This document shows, one piece after another, positions 49,772 through 62,505 of a stretch of 64,000 nt of DNA. Below the pieces are notes generated by a model that saw only the letters and a list, made by a program, of their open reading frames with translations, was not told the origin of the DNA and did not search any database. Source of the DNA: Marthasterias glacialis. Taxonomy: Eukaryota; Echinodermata; Asteroidea; Forcipulatida; Asteriidae. The position numbers and the translations under genes are program-made. Within the stretch, counting starts at the first letter, position 1, and each line of letters opens with the position of its first letter. The stretch lies in the NCBI GenBank assembly GCA_911728455.2, contig OU452227.1, positions 18,864,110 through 18,928,109 on the forward strand. The letters are read 5' to 3'.

Positions 49772-50147
49772 ATCATACCGTTATAAGCCCCACAAAAAAA
49801 AATACAAATTAACTTCTCATTCCAACAAAAAAAGCACTAAAGAGATATCAAGTTCATATCTGCATTCCTTCGAAACATGGTATCCCGTCTGTGTCGAGTG
49901 GCGTTGTATACAGCAGATGATTGATGCGGTAAAATAAGCACATTCCAATCATGATTGTACATCATTAGGTTGGGATGCCTAGCAATCAACGTGATTGGTG
50001 GTGCGAATCACAAGATGATGAGTTTACATGAATTTGATATAATTGACAACAGATGAAAGTAAGTCATGAATTTCAAAAGTAGAACAAATTTGGAAATATG
50101 AACTTGTTTCAACATATGATAAAAGTCACTATAATATAATAAGAACC

Positions 50148-50333
50148 TTGGGCTTGGGGTCCGTCCTCAATTTTAGAGCGGTGTGCATGTTACACAGTGT
50201 TTCCAACATCAAACGGAACCCAAACCCCGGAGCCCGGAGCCCGGAGCCCGGAGCCCGGAGCCCGGAGCCCGGAGCCCGGAGCCAGGAGCCAGGAGCCCGG
50301 AGCACGGAGTCTGAGTCTGAGGCGAGGGTTTAA
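50148..50333. mobile_element. Family 3 MITE carrying an expanded GGAGCCC array
   Basis: The left side GGGCTTGGGGTCCGTCCTC and right side GAGGCGAGGGTTTAAGTTTC resemble family 3 arms. The normal short GGAGCC stem is replaced by the array at 50229-50309. Confidence 0.6.
50229..50309. repeat. GGAGCCC minisatellite, 7 bp period, about eleven units
   Basis: Perfect GGAGCCC units with a few variants (GGAGCCA, GGAGCAC) at the right end. Reads as Glu-Pro-Gly-Ala-Arg-Ser on the plus strand, but no gene context supports translation. Confidence 0.95.
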
Positions 50334-53291
50334 GTTTCGTTTGTTTTGTCACATCCACAAATAATGAAACTATAATACGTCGACAAGAACAGATTTACTT
50401 CGGTTAAAAAACCATAGAGACAATTTTATAATCGCCGTAGAATCGAACTAATATAAAGCTACCATTGTCATGGTGAGACACTTTTGCATTCATTGAAATG
50501 AATGGATCCGATTTTTACCCATATCTGTTTAGTAGCCCCTCTGTATTGATCATTTGGTGTTGAATTATTTGCCGAAATTCAATCAATTTCTTTTTTGCAA
50601 GTCCTTTGTATAGCGTTGGTTAAGCTGATGAGAACAGCTATTGCCAATCTAATCAATCGGGAACTTCGGGCACGTGTGCTTTTTACGCACACTTAAGTGT
50701 GATATTAAAGGCGCAATGTTTCCGCATTTCACATATGACTAAGTTGTCCTTGAAATAGCCTTTGATGTATTGTTAAATCATTACTCCCAGTCGCCCGGGC
50801 AACAGAATTATTAATTTATCAAAACACTGTCACAACAAAGGCAATCAAAACAAGTGATAGCAGCCTACCGCAACTCATCACTGTCTCCGTACAATCGGAT
50901 AACTGAGGTCAGTTAGACGCAACGAGGGGGTGTGTCCCCCGCCCACTTCAACGAACAACTGTTGCGTACACTATGACCATGTAATCTGTGACATCACAAG
51001 ATTGCCAAAGAGCTCCAGAGCCTGTACTTCCTGTACACAGCCCAATGGAAGAACACATAAAATCTTCCATTTTGTGGAGATTGCACTGTCTGATTTTTAT
51101 CAACTTTTGATATGAAGAAGCAGATCTCAAAACTTGTTCAGCTGTTATTTAAACTCTTTAATTCATGTGGAAATTATGGCCCAAAATGTAAACTTCCCGA
51201 TATGACCAGTCCAGTGTCTTGCCTATCAGAAAGGCCCTGGAACATACAATGTCACTCTTTTTGTAAACAAATTGGTCTATAGACTTGGGTGTATCCACCA
51301 CCCACTATTTGAAACAACAACCACGCCGCGTGGTCGCGTATGCCAAGCTCCTACCACAGCTTCTCCTAATCCGCTGCATCTCTGTTTCAATTCACAGTGA
51401 TTTAACAGCAGCCTGCAAAAGTGGCATTTTCCTTAAATGGCAATAGATTGTCAATGTAAACCATATGTGTTCCAACCCCCCTTTATTTAAAACAACACCC
51501 CTCCACGTGGCCATGGCTTGCTATGGCCTTTTACCTGCAGCAGTTCTCATACCCCATTCAAAGTAGTTGCATTGACAATACAAAAAGGAGCCAGACTATA
51601 TCTTCCTCCTAGTCTCGGTTCGGTTACATTAACTTGAACGAAAGGAAAAAGAGAACAGGTGTACATGGTGATGAAGTATATTCCCCAAGCTCCCCCTGTG
51701 TAGTCGTATCAACGACCCCAACCCATTCATCATTGTGCTCACATCAGTGAGGAGGATATTCACCAATCATTCTGCGTCCGTTGAGGTTATTTGAAGTCGG
51801 GATTCTTCATTTAGTAAAAGGAAGGGTGTGTTTGTATTCCCTTTCAGAATCTCCACATTCGTGGTTTACCGATTCAAGATAACCCTCTGCTGAACGTAGC
51901 TCCAGTCCGTCCCCCCCACCACACCCCCACCCCCCCCAAAAAAAAAATTACTGCTAAGCAAAATTAAGCAGGACACCATTCAAGGATGGTACAGGTGACA
52001 TGGTGTTTTGGCTGGTCTCCTTATTCTGGTAAGCAACATTTTGTGTGTTTAAGCAGCTCTATGAAATTTGGCCCTGGTTACCAAATGGCTTTAAACAAAA
52101 GGGCAACAGTTGATAATATCTATTAGATATCTGTTAAAACAGGTTGACCTTCTGTTTCAATATACTTTGTTTAAGCTCGTGGTTCAGTTCGTTAGCGTAC
52201 AGCTGCAGTTTCCTGATTCAAACAACAACGTATCACTCCGGCCTGACTGCTTGGTTATTCAAAGGGCAAGAGCACCATGGCCATTTTAACTCGGTTTATA
52301 TGTTTTTGAAGGCTTTATGTTTTCCCAAGGGCAAGCTCGGTGGCGTTTGAGTCTGTGCTCAAATCATTACCACCGTGTTGGGAGGACAAATTCATTACAA
52401 GCCCGTGGTGAGGCCCCCTTGTAATAGCTTCTGCCTTGAATAATGGGGTCCTGTTTGCACATTTCGGGTTGACCAAGGCGGTGGTCGGTTACACGACATG
52501 ACAGCGGCAGATCCGGGTCAAAACGTAACCCTGGAGTAACGGCTACTCAGGCCTGGGATCCTCAACACTCGGACCAGCTGGGTTTGGTTTCCTGCCTCCC
52601 TGTGGTCCTCCTTTGGGCAGTGGCCTCGCCGGCAGCAATGTTTTTAATCGTGACTTGGCCAGGATTATTTTTAAACCAAACCACAAGGGGATCAGACCAT
52701 ACCGTGTCCAGCGGAACCATTACACTTCTTCGGACCCTCGATGAGAACGCATTATATTACACAACTTCCACCGATGATGAATTCATAGGTACGGTGCCGG
52801 TAAACTTGTAAGGGAAATTTTACAGTTGTAAAAACCTTCAACATTAAATCAAAATACCAAAGATTTCTGAAAAACGATTTATGACATTTTTCGATGGTTA
52901 AAGAGAAACTTGTGCACGGTGGAATATCCAAGTATTACAGATCGCAATATCACCTTTCCCACACATTAATAATTACAAGAAATTATGGTTGTAAAAACAA
53001 AACGTTTTGCCAGCCTCACAGGATTATCCACATGATCATATCAAATGACGTCACTAGATAAGGTATTACGGTATACATGTACATGTTCTTATATTTTACG
53101 ATCATTCTGTTGTTTTGTTCACAACATTAATCTACCTTTTCTGTTGAGCTATCACATTGTTATATCAAGCTATCCGGGAAAAGTCTTTAACCTGTTCAAC
53201 AAATAGCCCTGCATAGGTCACTCAAGATTAAAAATATTATTAATTTTGGACTTGGTAAATTTTGAATTTACTCCCCCAAAACGGAATCTCC

Positions 53292-53461
53292 ATATACCTT
53301 TGCTGCCACCATCTTGGTCATGTTCCCTGTATCCAAAAACAGTAATGGTCGTTACTAATCATTGCACAAAAATGGAACCAGACCATTTTTGTCCAGCCTC
53401 GGTTTGGTTACAATGATTTGAATTAGAGAAGAAAACAAATCAATATTGCCACACCATGTAA
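53292..53461. mobile_element. Fold-back MITE, family 2, degraded
   Basis: TACCTTTGCTGCCACCATCT at the left, CCTCGGTTTGGTTACAATGA in the middle, and TGCCACACCATGT at the right. Confidence 0.6.
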
Positions 53462-55958
53462 CGCAACAGATCTGTCCAAAAGCAGCCCAAATTCCTTTTG
53501 GAAAAATTTACATTTTTTTTACTTGATAAAACTTTGGATTATCCTCTGCCCAAGGGCATCACCCGAGAAGGCGCCAATAGGGTAATGCCCTGGCGGTAAA
53601 AAGGCAATCAATAAGAAAGCCTCTTCATTTTATGCTTGAAAAAAAAGCTGCTGTTGATGGTCAGTTTTGAATAATCATGGTCCACAAACCCATAAAAACT
53701 CACGCAGCAGTTTATGCGCATCAACCCAAAAGTATCCTAATGTGGAAATCCTTCTAGCGGGAAGGGCCTCTGGTCCCATCCTCCCCAAGTTCCGGTGACT
53801 ATGAATAACCCTCCCTTTTTACTGCAGTGACCTGTAATGAAGGTTTAGTTTTTTTTCTTGCTCTCATGTTTTCATCACAATTTAAGGATAGAATTACAGC
53901 CGCCGTATACCTACTAGAATGTATAATTTTATCTAGTCCCCGAGAACTTCATGCGGTCTACTCAACAACTTTACGTTCATCTACTTTGAGAGTACAATAA
54001 TGCATTTTAGATTCAGTCTTAGTTGTGGATCTTATTTAATTTTGAGCATGTTACATTGTTAATTTGTATGAGTAACATTGACGCCCTCAACGCCCTCGAT
54101 TTTTACTGACACAACACTGATTTATCTGGACTTTTATCCATCGAAGCGAGGCACTTTACAAACAAACAAATTTCATACTTCACGTGGGAATTCGAGAATA
54201 CGACGATGAAAGGCCCGGATTGAAATCTGACATAATGACGCAATAGGTTCCAGGCGTCAGAGATTCGCGATTCATCATGAAGGGGGTTTGTATCCCCGGA
54301 TTGACACGGGACGAGCAAGGGCACTCGGCCCAGCATGCCAGAATGTCATAAATAGTAAATAGATGCCACGAGGGAAATTGATGGAATATCTCATATTGTG
54401 TATTGTCTATGCAGAGAAGAGATCATCCCGGTCAGCGTTATTGCTGGCTTACTGCAGTGCATTCACTCACCTTCAGTCAAGATGGCGTTCTACATACATT
54501 AGCTGATTGGTAATAAATCTCATTACAATCTGCCGTTAACGAGGAGAGACCAGAAATTTTAAGACGCGTTTTCTGCACACAGTGAAAAGTATGGGCAATA
54601 CAATACTTCGCGCAGTATACGTATGGGACATTTGGAATATTAACCCCTCTAAAAAGCAAGATTTGATTTCAGTATTTTTTATTCTGGTGCTGGGCCTCTG
54701 CAAGGGGAATATACCCACAAGAATGCACCAGTGTGTTATTAGTCCATGGCATGATCATGTAATACAAAGTTAACATTGTGTGTAAGGTACGGCACCACAA
54801 GTGGATTTTCTTCGTCTTGCTAATACGCATTTTGTGGAAAGATTCACCAGAAATAACTTAGGAACAGAAAAATACAGCATACTGGGAAACTATAAAAACA
54901 ATTAATCGTCCAAAAAGTTTAAAGGTGAAATTTTTACCAAATGTTTTAGAACTGTGTAGAAACACCTCACTACAAAATACGCGGTAAAGAAGTAGTAAAA
55001 TGTACCCCATATTGGTCACGGGTTTAACAGTCGGTTGACCGTAGCTCCATGGTTTACCACAAGCAGATATAAAGTATTATACTAAAGGGCATGCACTCAG
55101 GTACTGCCCAGAACCAAAACTGGAGGGTAGAACCTCATGCAACAACACAAATGCCCGCGGTACTTTCAAAACCTCACATTTACTCCCATTTTATTTTTAA
55201 TCCTGGGGGTGCAATCAAAGGCTGTCACCCCGTGCTGGTTTCAACTCATCAACGAGGACATTTATTACCACAACGATGACATTCAATAGTATTGACTGTC
55301 AAACCTTTGGTCGTCTAAAACTGTAATCCTTTCCAGATACTGGTCTAGAGAGATACTGATTCTACCACAGCGATCGATGACATTGTAGACAAATAATATT
55401 TCATTTTAACGGCACTCCGGCTTTCGAGTTGGTCAGCTACGAGATACATAATGGCCCTGCGGTCTGATATTATAAAATACATATATACCATCCATTCATT
55501 ATCTACAAAGGTATTCACAGTCGCTGGTAAATCACTGAGATATTCCCTTATTTATGAAAACAGTAACATTCTAAATTGGCTTAAATACAGTCACAGTATA
55601 TGACGATGAACCTGCCAATAAATGGCATTGGCCAACAGTCCTCCGTTTGGTAATGCTCCTCCACGCGATACGGACACAATTTTTCAAAGTCACCCTGCCC
55701 ATGATAGATGAAGTTGGCATGATTTAAAAAAAAATATGCATGCTAACATCAATAAAATAAAAGGTACAAATAATAAGAACAAGTCTAAAAAGTAATCCGA
55801 ACGGGATTGTAAAAGTGATGGGATGATGCATCCTGTGTATAACGCAACATCCAATGCAAACGAGTGTCTGCACACAATATTATTCACTATCTCTAAAACG
55901 GTGTAAACACAACACAACATGAGACTGAAGACAGCAAGAAATGTTTCTGAAGACTTAC

Positions 55959-56025
55959 TCTGACATCTCGAAGAGGCCAGCACACACAGGAGGACGATAA
56001 CCGGAAGAGCTCCATTACCAGCCAT
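55959..56025 (-). CDS. Exon 1: initiator Met and signal peptide
   Basis: Residues 1-22 begin MAGNGALPVIVLLCVLASSR, a short polar start, a hydrophobic core and a small-residue cleavage region, then Cys-Gln. The ATG lies in a strong Kozak context (GCCATGG) and is the first in-frame ATG. A consensus donor GTAAGT follows directly after CAGA, leaving phase 1, which matches the phase-1 acceptors of all downstream exons. This is what the first exon of a secreted modular protein should look like. The next recognised exon is 28.6 kb away, so exon 1 could instead feed unseen exons or another transcript. The 5' UTR limit is not defined. Confidence 0.6.
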
Positions 56026-56748
56026 GGCGTAAAATGTGGTGGACTGAGTGCAGTGGTGCAACTTAAACGGCCCCGATCTCCAGCTCTTTGGATCGCAGTC
56101 ACTGCTGGCTTCGGTCTGCTAAACGATACGCACCCCAACAGCTGCCTACAATAGTTTGACATTGAAAATCATATTTACGTATTGCACACACGGAGGAGCG
56201 TTGTCAGTTATTGGACCAGCTGATAAAAAACACATCTCTTTATTATACAGATGCCCCAGTCATGGTCAATGCACGCAGTCATCCGTAAAACATCTACTCT
56301 TTCACGCTGGAGGAAATTCAGTCAGAAGTATTTTCAACTCCGGACGGCTGCAACATTCCTAGTGTCGCAGATACGCCACGGCATGTTGCTACTTTCACCG
56401 ACAAACGTCCTTACCGTCGCTGGTCTCCCCCACACACGGTGTATTCATACCATCAGCCGTACTAATTTTTGGGACTCTGCAGTACCGTTTTAAATTTCCG
56501 ATGGTGTAATGAATTTCTCCCCTGCTATTCCCAAGAGGGTTGTCCCTTTTTCAGGGGGGGACGGAGAGATTTACCTTTTACTGGGAGTCGTTACAAACGT
56601 GAACTACGACTCGGGTGTCTTGCTTTGCTCATTAATATTGGCTAGATTTCCCAGAGTTATGACCGTGCATGCCGTCACCACGTTGCCGGGTATGGACGGC
56701 CTCTGTCGCCCTTTGCACTCAGCGTGAGCTGACAGCTAATAATCATTC

Positions 56749-56957
56749 AAGACGAGTGCCCTGCCAAAACCAAACCTTGCAAAAATATTTTATTTTTTTT
56801 TGTTTTTTTTCACCTGATCAGGATTTGTATGTTTGAATTGTGGAAATGCTGTAAGACGAGTGCCCTGCCAAAACCAAACCTTGCAAAAATATTTTATTTT
56901 TTTTTGTTTTTTTTTACCTGATCAGGATTTGTATGTTTGAATTGTGGAAATGCTGTA
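56749..56957. repeat. 104 bp tandem duplication
   Basis: AAGACGAGTGCCCTGCCAAA at 56749 and again at 56853, through TTGAATTGTGGAAATGCTGT, with nearly no differences. Located about 700 bases upstream of exon 1. Confidence 0.92.
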
Positions 56958-57862
56958 ATTGGTGATTATCCCATAAAACGACGTTTCCTGAACCATAAAG
57001 ATATATCCTTTGCATAATTAAAACATTCAATGGATGGATTGCTTATTGTCATTAATTAATTAGCGGTTTTAATTAGTGTGTCATAACAACCCTCATCTCC
57101 CGTTTTATCTTCTTTCAGCATACCGTCTACGAGAGCACTATAGCTTCAATTGCTGTAGAAAAAAAAAACAATTTAAAAAAAACTGTCTCAAAATCAAACC
57201 TTTGTAAATAAATCCATCTACACACGCATACAACATATCTTGTAAAATATCAATGCATTTATACAAACTGCAAGCTGCAAAACGTATTGCTATACAGCGG
57301 TGTATTCGGGATGGTATATCAAGGGCGATCTGAAGACAAATAATGTCTTTTTCAACGTCCAAATAAGCACCCCGGAATTAAATTCCGAATGCCTACCTTT
57401 AAATCCAGCTGTGCTTGTGTTCGATTCGCGACATGGATTGTCATGGTCATTGCCAACAGTAATTGCCAACATTGCAAGAACATTGTTATTATTTCCTTCC
57501 CCTGTCACCCTTTTTGGCCATGTTTCCTATTTGCATTAGCAATCAAGAACACCGGGTCTCAGTATATAACTAACAGAGGCTGTCTAATTTCCTTCCCAGC
57601 CTCGGTTTGGGTTCAATGTAATTGAATGGGAGAAAACAATGGACGCACAACGATTCATGTCTTCGGCATCGGAATTATCCATTTGTTGTAGTGACAGGAG
57701 CCAATTATGAAATCTTCAACCAACTCTAAAGACACTTTTATTATAAATTGGGGGGAAAATCAAGATTTTTTTACTTCTAACTCCGCAAAAATGATAGCCT
57801 ACTATTTACTGCATAGATTTCAGAGGAGTTTTGTTCTTTTTGGGGTGCGATCGCTGCAATCT

Positions 57863-57992
57863 CACTCTAAAACTAACTTTATTAAACAGCGTTATTTAGT
57901 CATTTTAGACCACATTTTAACTACAATTAGTCAAAAATGGTATAATAAAATGACTAATTAAGGCTGTTTTGACTAACTTTAGTTTTACAGTG
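57863..57992. mobile_element. Fold-back MITE, family 8 (CACT ends)
   Basis: CACTCTAAAACTAACTTTAT at the left and TAACTTTAGTTTTACAGTG at the right are inverted. The interior holds TTAGTCATTTTA and its mirror AAAATGACTAA. Ends resemble family 1 (CACTG) but the interior differs. Confidence 0.75.
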
Positions 57993-59509
57993 TAGTATAA
58001 AAGCTTCATAGCTTCATTCTTATCAAAGCCATACCGAATTCACGGCTGCGGCTTTGGCTAGCTTAATGCGTCTGCCTACTCCTAAACGTTATTTCCGAAA
58101 CAAAAAAGCCACAGCCACTGGCTACCAGACACTGGTTTTCAGACACTGGCCCATGCATGTCATGTATTAAACAGCCATGGTTTTCGAATTAACCAATAGC
58201 GTGTGTGGATGCACTTTTGTTTCATGGGCTGTGCGGTGGGAAGGAAACATGAAATACAATTATTTTGATTCTTGCCACAGTGTGACGTTATCCGCTCAAT
58301 GTCTCCGGAAGTATTACGCATCGCACATCACCCTCTCTCCACCATCCATTATCTGACCTGAAACCCCCTTTTTTATGGATGCCAAATGTGGGCTGCTTTT
58401 GCTGCTTATTTCATGAAACAATAAATTTTACCGATGACATCATGCTCTTGAAGAGCGCAACTCTGATGTAATTGAAAAAATAACATTTACACTTCACTCT
58501 TGATCAAATGTGGCATGTCGTGATTAATATCATCTTCTCTGAGACCAAACCGTTGCCACGAGAGGCCGGGGGGAGTGGATATCAACGCAATATGTTTTTA
58601 CTGCACTTTGTACATTGAATATTACCCAAACCATTTACAACAAACCATGGCCAAAAGTGTTTTCATTTTCAGTCTTTTGTTTGTTTTCTGGAGCTTGCGT
58701 TGACTGCAGCTGAGCTGCCGCCCTGGTGAATGTGTTACGACCAACGGTTTATGAAGGTCGGGAGACCAGACAACTGTAGCCTATATTCACCGCGTTCGGT
58801 GCGTTGTTATGAATATTTTATGAAGTGACGTCTGTTCCCGCAGTATTCCTGTGCATATTGAAAAGAGACAACCCTCGAGCAATGTTATTTTAAGGATATG
58901 TACATTTGCATTATTTTTGACACCGCAAGTTTGAAGATCTAAGTTTCAATGCTAAATGAATATTCAGATTGCATTCAACCATGTGAATACAACAGCCAAA
59001 TTAGAGTCGCGATCATAAGTGATTGAGCCATGCTCAGAACCCAACTGGCAACGCCTGTCCCGGTTAACATTACGGCACGCAGAAACACCACAGACACGGA
59101 TGCATTGTAATACCACAATGGGGATAGGACATCCTAAAACGGGAAGTATTCGAACATGGACCCTTTATAACACAGTGACGTCATTGACATTAGTTGCACA
59201 TTTTTACATGAATATACTGACCTTCATTTCTGAGAATGGGGAGAAAAAAAAAAGAAAAGGAAGGGGAAAAAATTCAAAGTTTTCGCAGCGGCTGACATTT
59301 TCTTGATTGAAAATGGCTGCATGATGTCTGTAATAATTAAGGCATGCTATTCACCTCTGTGTACAGCGTGCGAGCAGTAAATAAATGAAATAGAGCAAAG
59401 GAAATGAAAATATGATATTCTCTTATTAAAGTAGGTACTGTTGAAAAATGGTTTAAAAGATGTAAAGTTTATCCGGTCCTAGGTCTTATTGTTGGTTAAT
59501 TTAAAGTTA

Positions 59510-59782
59510 CTGGAGGTAGTTGTCATGATAATTTTTTGTTGGTAATGGTGGCAGTGTTGTTGTTGCTGTAGTTGGTTTTGTTGTTGGCGTAGTCGTCGTT
59601 GTTGCTGTTGTCGTCGTTATTGTTGTTGCTGTTGTTCTTGTTGGTGGTGGTGGTGTTGTTGGTGGTGGTGTCGCTGTTGAGGTTACTGTTGTCGTCGTCG
59701 TTGCTGTTGCATGTTCTTGTACGTGTTGGTGGTGTTGCTGCATTGCTGTCGTTGTTGTTTTCGTTGCTGTTGTTGTCGTTGC

Positions 59783-59864
<82 letters not shown>

Positions 59865-59893
59865 GCTGTTGTTGTTGTCATCGTCGTCGTTTA
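59510..59893. repeat. Long (GTT)n microsatellite with GTC, GTG and GCT variants
   Basis: About 370 bases, perfect in its centre (about 59785-59860) and interrupted at the flanks. It is open in several frames (poly-Thr, poly-Leu, poly-Cys), which explains the long spurious frames here. Confidence 0.95.
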
Positions 59894-62339
59894 AAATACT
59901 TTCGTGTTTATTTATTCAAGGAAAAAAAATAATTGGTCAAAAGGGAGATACTCTATCGTAAAGAAAATAAAAGAACAGTTTTAAACCATAACGACTCAAG
60001 ACAGACAAAACTGGCATGCACACACTCCTAAAGCTCAGCCTTATCTGGCACCTGCAATTTAGCACTTCCCCGAATTCCTCTTAAAATAGTCTCCCTGAAA
60101 AGTCAAAACAAACACGTTAACCTTGTCTCCGTGGTTCTCGCGTTTAGGAGTGAAGTCTCATTGGTAATAAAGGGACGTCATCCTTGAATAATGAGCCCCT
60201 ACTCACGCATGATTGGCGAATCGTCGCAATTTGTTATAAACATGGTGGCCTTTGACCTCGACAATGAACGTCGGTGACCTTTCCATTCAAACCATGTAGA
60301 AGACTGGTGCTGCAAACTGCTTTATTGCTACAGTGACGATCGAGTCTGTAAATATTGATTGTGCATGGGTGATTTACGTGCCATTGAAGCCAAAATGAAA
60401 GGGACCAGCCCTTGCCGTCACTGCATGTTCCAAAAAGAAAAACAGCCAGACTGTAATATCTCCTTAATTCAAATCAATGTAACAGAATCGAAGCTGAGAC
60501 GAGGGCAATCATGTTCCATACCACGGTCCTGACTGAACATAGTATCGGCAGAGAATACAGGGACCAGAACAAAATATCATAAAACAAATGAATAACACCA
60601 ACAAAAACAACAACACCAACAATACAAATAAATAACAAAATTGGGGTCGGTTATATGAACGAGCACTTACATAACATCTCTAAAGTTAATGGTAAAGTTC
60701 CCACTTACCATTACCCCCACTTCTTCGTGGGAGTGGGCAAAGCCCCCCCCCCCCCTTAACTCTTAACACAAATAATCTGAGACTCAGTATAAGTCGAGGA
60801 CTTCCCTTTGTTTTCCCACTGTTTGGACGTCTCCGTCGGTTTTTGTACACAAATTAAAAGTGAGCACGTCCTCGGTCTGTCAAACCGGCCGATCCCTTTT
60901 GTTAAAGTCTTCGGTGTCAATGATTAGAAACTCTCACCAAAACCTGCAACCGCTTTGACAGCCAAAAATATAATGTCCGAAATGCAATCGATCCATTGCT
61001 AACAGTTTCCTTATTGAGTTTACCGCGTGTCTGTATGTAAAAAGACAACAATGTTTCGGTGCAAATGCAGGAGTAAACTGTTAGATCTATTTTAAAAAAT
61101 CTCATACAACAAAGATCTTCGTTTCAGTTTGGTATGGTATATCATGACATAGAACATTTTCGGTGTAATTCGTTGATATTATTACCGAACACAATTAAAA
61201 ACAAGTCTTAAAAGTGGGTGATGGTTTTGAAAAATAATACGAAATACTAAAATTCGTGATCGTTGAATCACTTCGGATTAATAGTTACAATGCATCGATT
61301 CGAAACTAGTTTTTAAGCGTTCATTCACCTTAAAGTATTGCACAGCGTTGACAGGGGTGATAATTCAACAAAATGAGATCTGACCAGTCATTAGTAAACA
61401 ATCCCAACCGAAGACGTTACCATCGGGAAAATAAAAATCTTACTGTATTTTTTACCCTGGGGAGGGTGACTAATAGGCTAGCAATGGTTGGGATACGATG
61501 ACATTACTGAGATTTCATGTTTTAATATTTTCCTTCTTGGAAATTGTGTGACGAGCTTATAAAACAGCCGCAGGGGGCCAAAACAACTAGACCAAAATAT
61601 GCAGAGGATTATGTTATACAGACTGATGATTTATACGTTGTACGATTGGAAATGTATGACAGTTTGACATTGGTTTTCTGAATAGTGCAGTTACCGGTTT
61701 TTGATTAAAAAATCTTGTTTTCACGAGACATATCATACAATATCAATTTGTGAAAATTTATTCAACAAGTTGTTCACGAATTTAATTATAACTTGAAGAA
61801 AAAAAACACATTATAATTATGTTTTCACTGTTTTGGAACATCGAGTTTTGGTCTCAGTGAGATCAAAACTAAACGTGTTACTCATTTCTCAAAACTATAG
61901 CAGTTCAGGCAAAACATTTCAAGGGATGTTTTCTGACACGAACATCATTATACCATGTAAAAGTTATGTGAAAATCTACAAACGTTTGTTTTCAGTCTTA
62001 TCAATGGTGTACACACCCTTTAAGAAGAATGTAGTTAAAAAGCCATATTTGTTATACGGTTATTTTCACTGTAATAATCATTTCATTTTAGGACATATTA
62101 TTTTTCACTTCGACCGGACTGAAGTCACTCCCAAACATCAGGGATTTATGTCTAGCCCACTCTAGCTACAGCAAATTAATCACGCAGACTGTTGTGTACA
62201 CACAGTGATGAGAGATGAAGCTATGCGCCGATATCCATGTGGCGTTTGCAACATATTGTCTCGAAAATCTAGGTCGTCTGGTAGTTTGAAATTTGTAACA
62301 TTTGCGATTATTCACCTTCGTTATAGTTACAGAAAAAAC

Positions 62340-62505
62340 ATGTCTGTAAGCACAAAAACTTGCTTAGCACAGAAAATCTTGCTTAGCAGGAACTGGTTCC
62401 CAGTCAACATTCCATAAAGTTTACATTGTTGCGCCTGATGCCCCACTCATTTTTTGCTTAGGTAAGCAATATTTCCTGCTAAAGAGCGTTATGAAATTGA
62501 GCCAA
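62340..62505. mobile_element. Family 6-like fold-back, degraded
   Basis: Shows AAAACTTGCTTAGCACAG, CTTGCTTAGCAGGAACTGGT and GTTATGAAATTGAGCC at the right, like the right end of 6449-6642. Confidence 0.55.

Larger units (their letters stand above)
27314..55958 (-). other. Intron 1, 28.6 kb
   Basis: Between the signal-peptide exon and FN3 domain 1. I see only repeats here: a duplicated block (27528-27842), MITEs, a partial SINE at 32380, a 68 bp minisatellite (36612-37009), an AAAC microsatellite, degenerate arrays (40020-41275, 46565-47080), C/G-rich GCGTAGCC repeats, and a GGAGCCC array. The open frames have no recognisable domain. Small exons could be missed by eye. Confidence 0.55.
179..56025 (-). 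other. Multi-exon gene for a secreted or surface FN3-HYR modular protein (5' part, runs off left edge)
   Basis: Thirteen coding exons on one strand follow the order signal peptide, eight FN3 domains, three HYR domains. Their lengths in transcription order are 67, 273, 279, 264, 120, 162, 279, 291, 267, 261, 264, 252 and 255 nt. Every junction leaves phase 1, so each exon after the first is a multiple of three and joins in frame. HYR domains are related to the immunoglobulin/FN3 fold and occur in echinoderm hyalin and in many adhesion proteins and receptors. This supports an extracellular adhesion or matrix role, but the exact function is unknown. About ten NxS/T sites fit passage through the secretory pathway. 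No stop codon is present, so the C-terminus is missing. The FN3-HYR core is secure; the link to exon 1 is weaker. Confidence 0.8.

Noticed and set aside
52584..52811. Plus-strand open frame with a hydrophobic start and a GTACGG donor-like end
   Set aside because: It starts with TTG, not ATG, and shows no recognisable domain or supporting upstream exon.
56210..56247. TATA-like TATAATAAAG and CCAAT on the minus strand upstream of exon 1
   Set aside because: The CCAAT lies downstream of the TATA-like site, the wrong order, and the sequence is generally AT-rich.
59507..59961. Long poly-Thr, poly-Leu and poly-Cys open frames
   Set aside because: They are a direct product of the GTT microsatellite.
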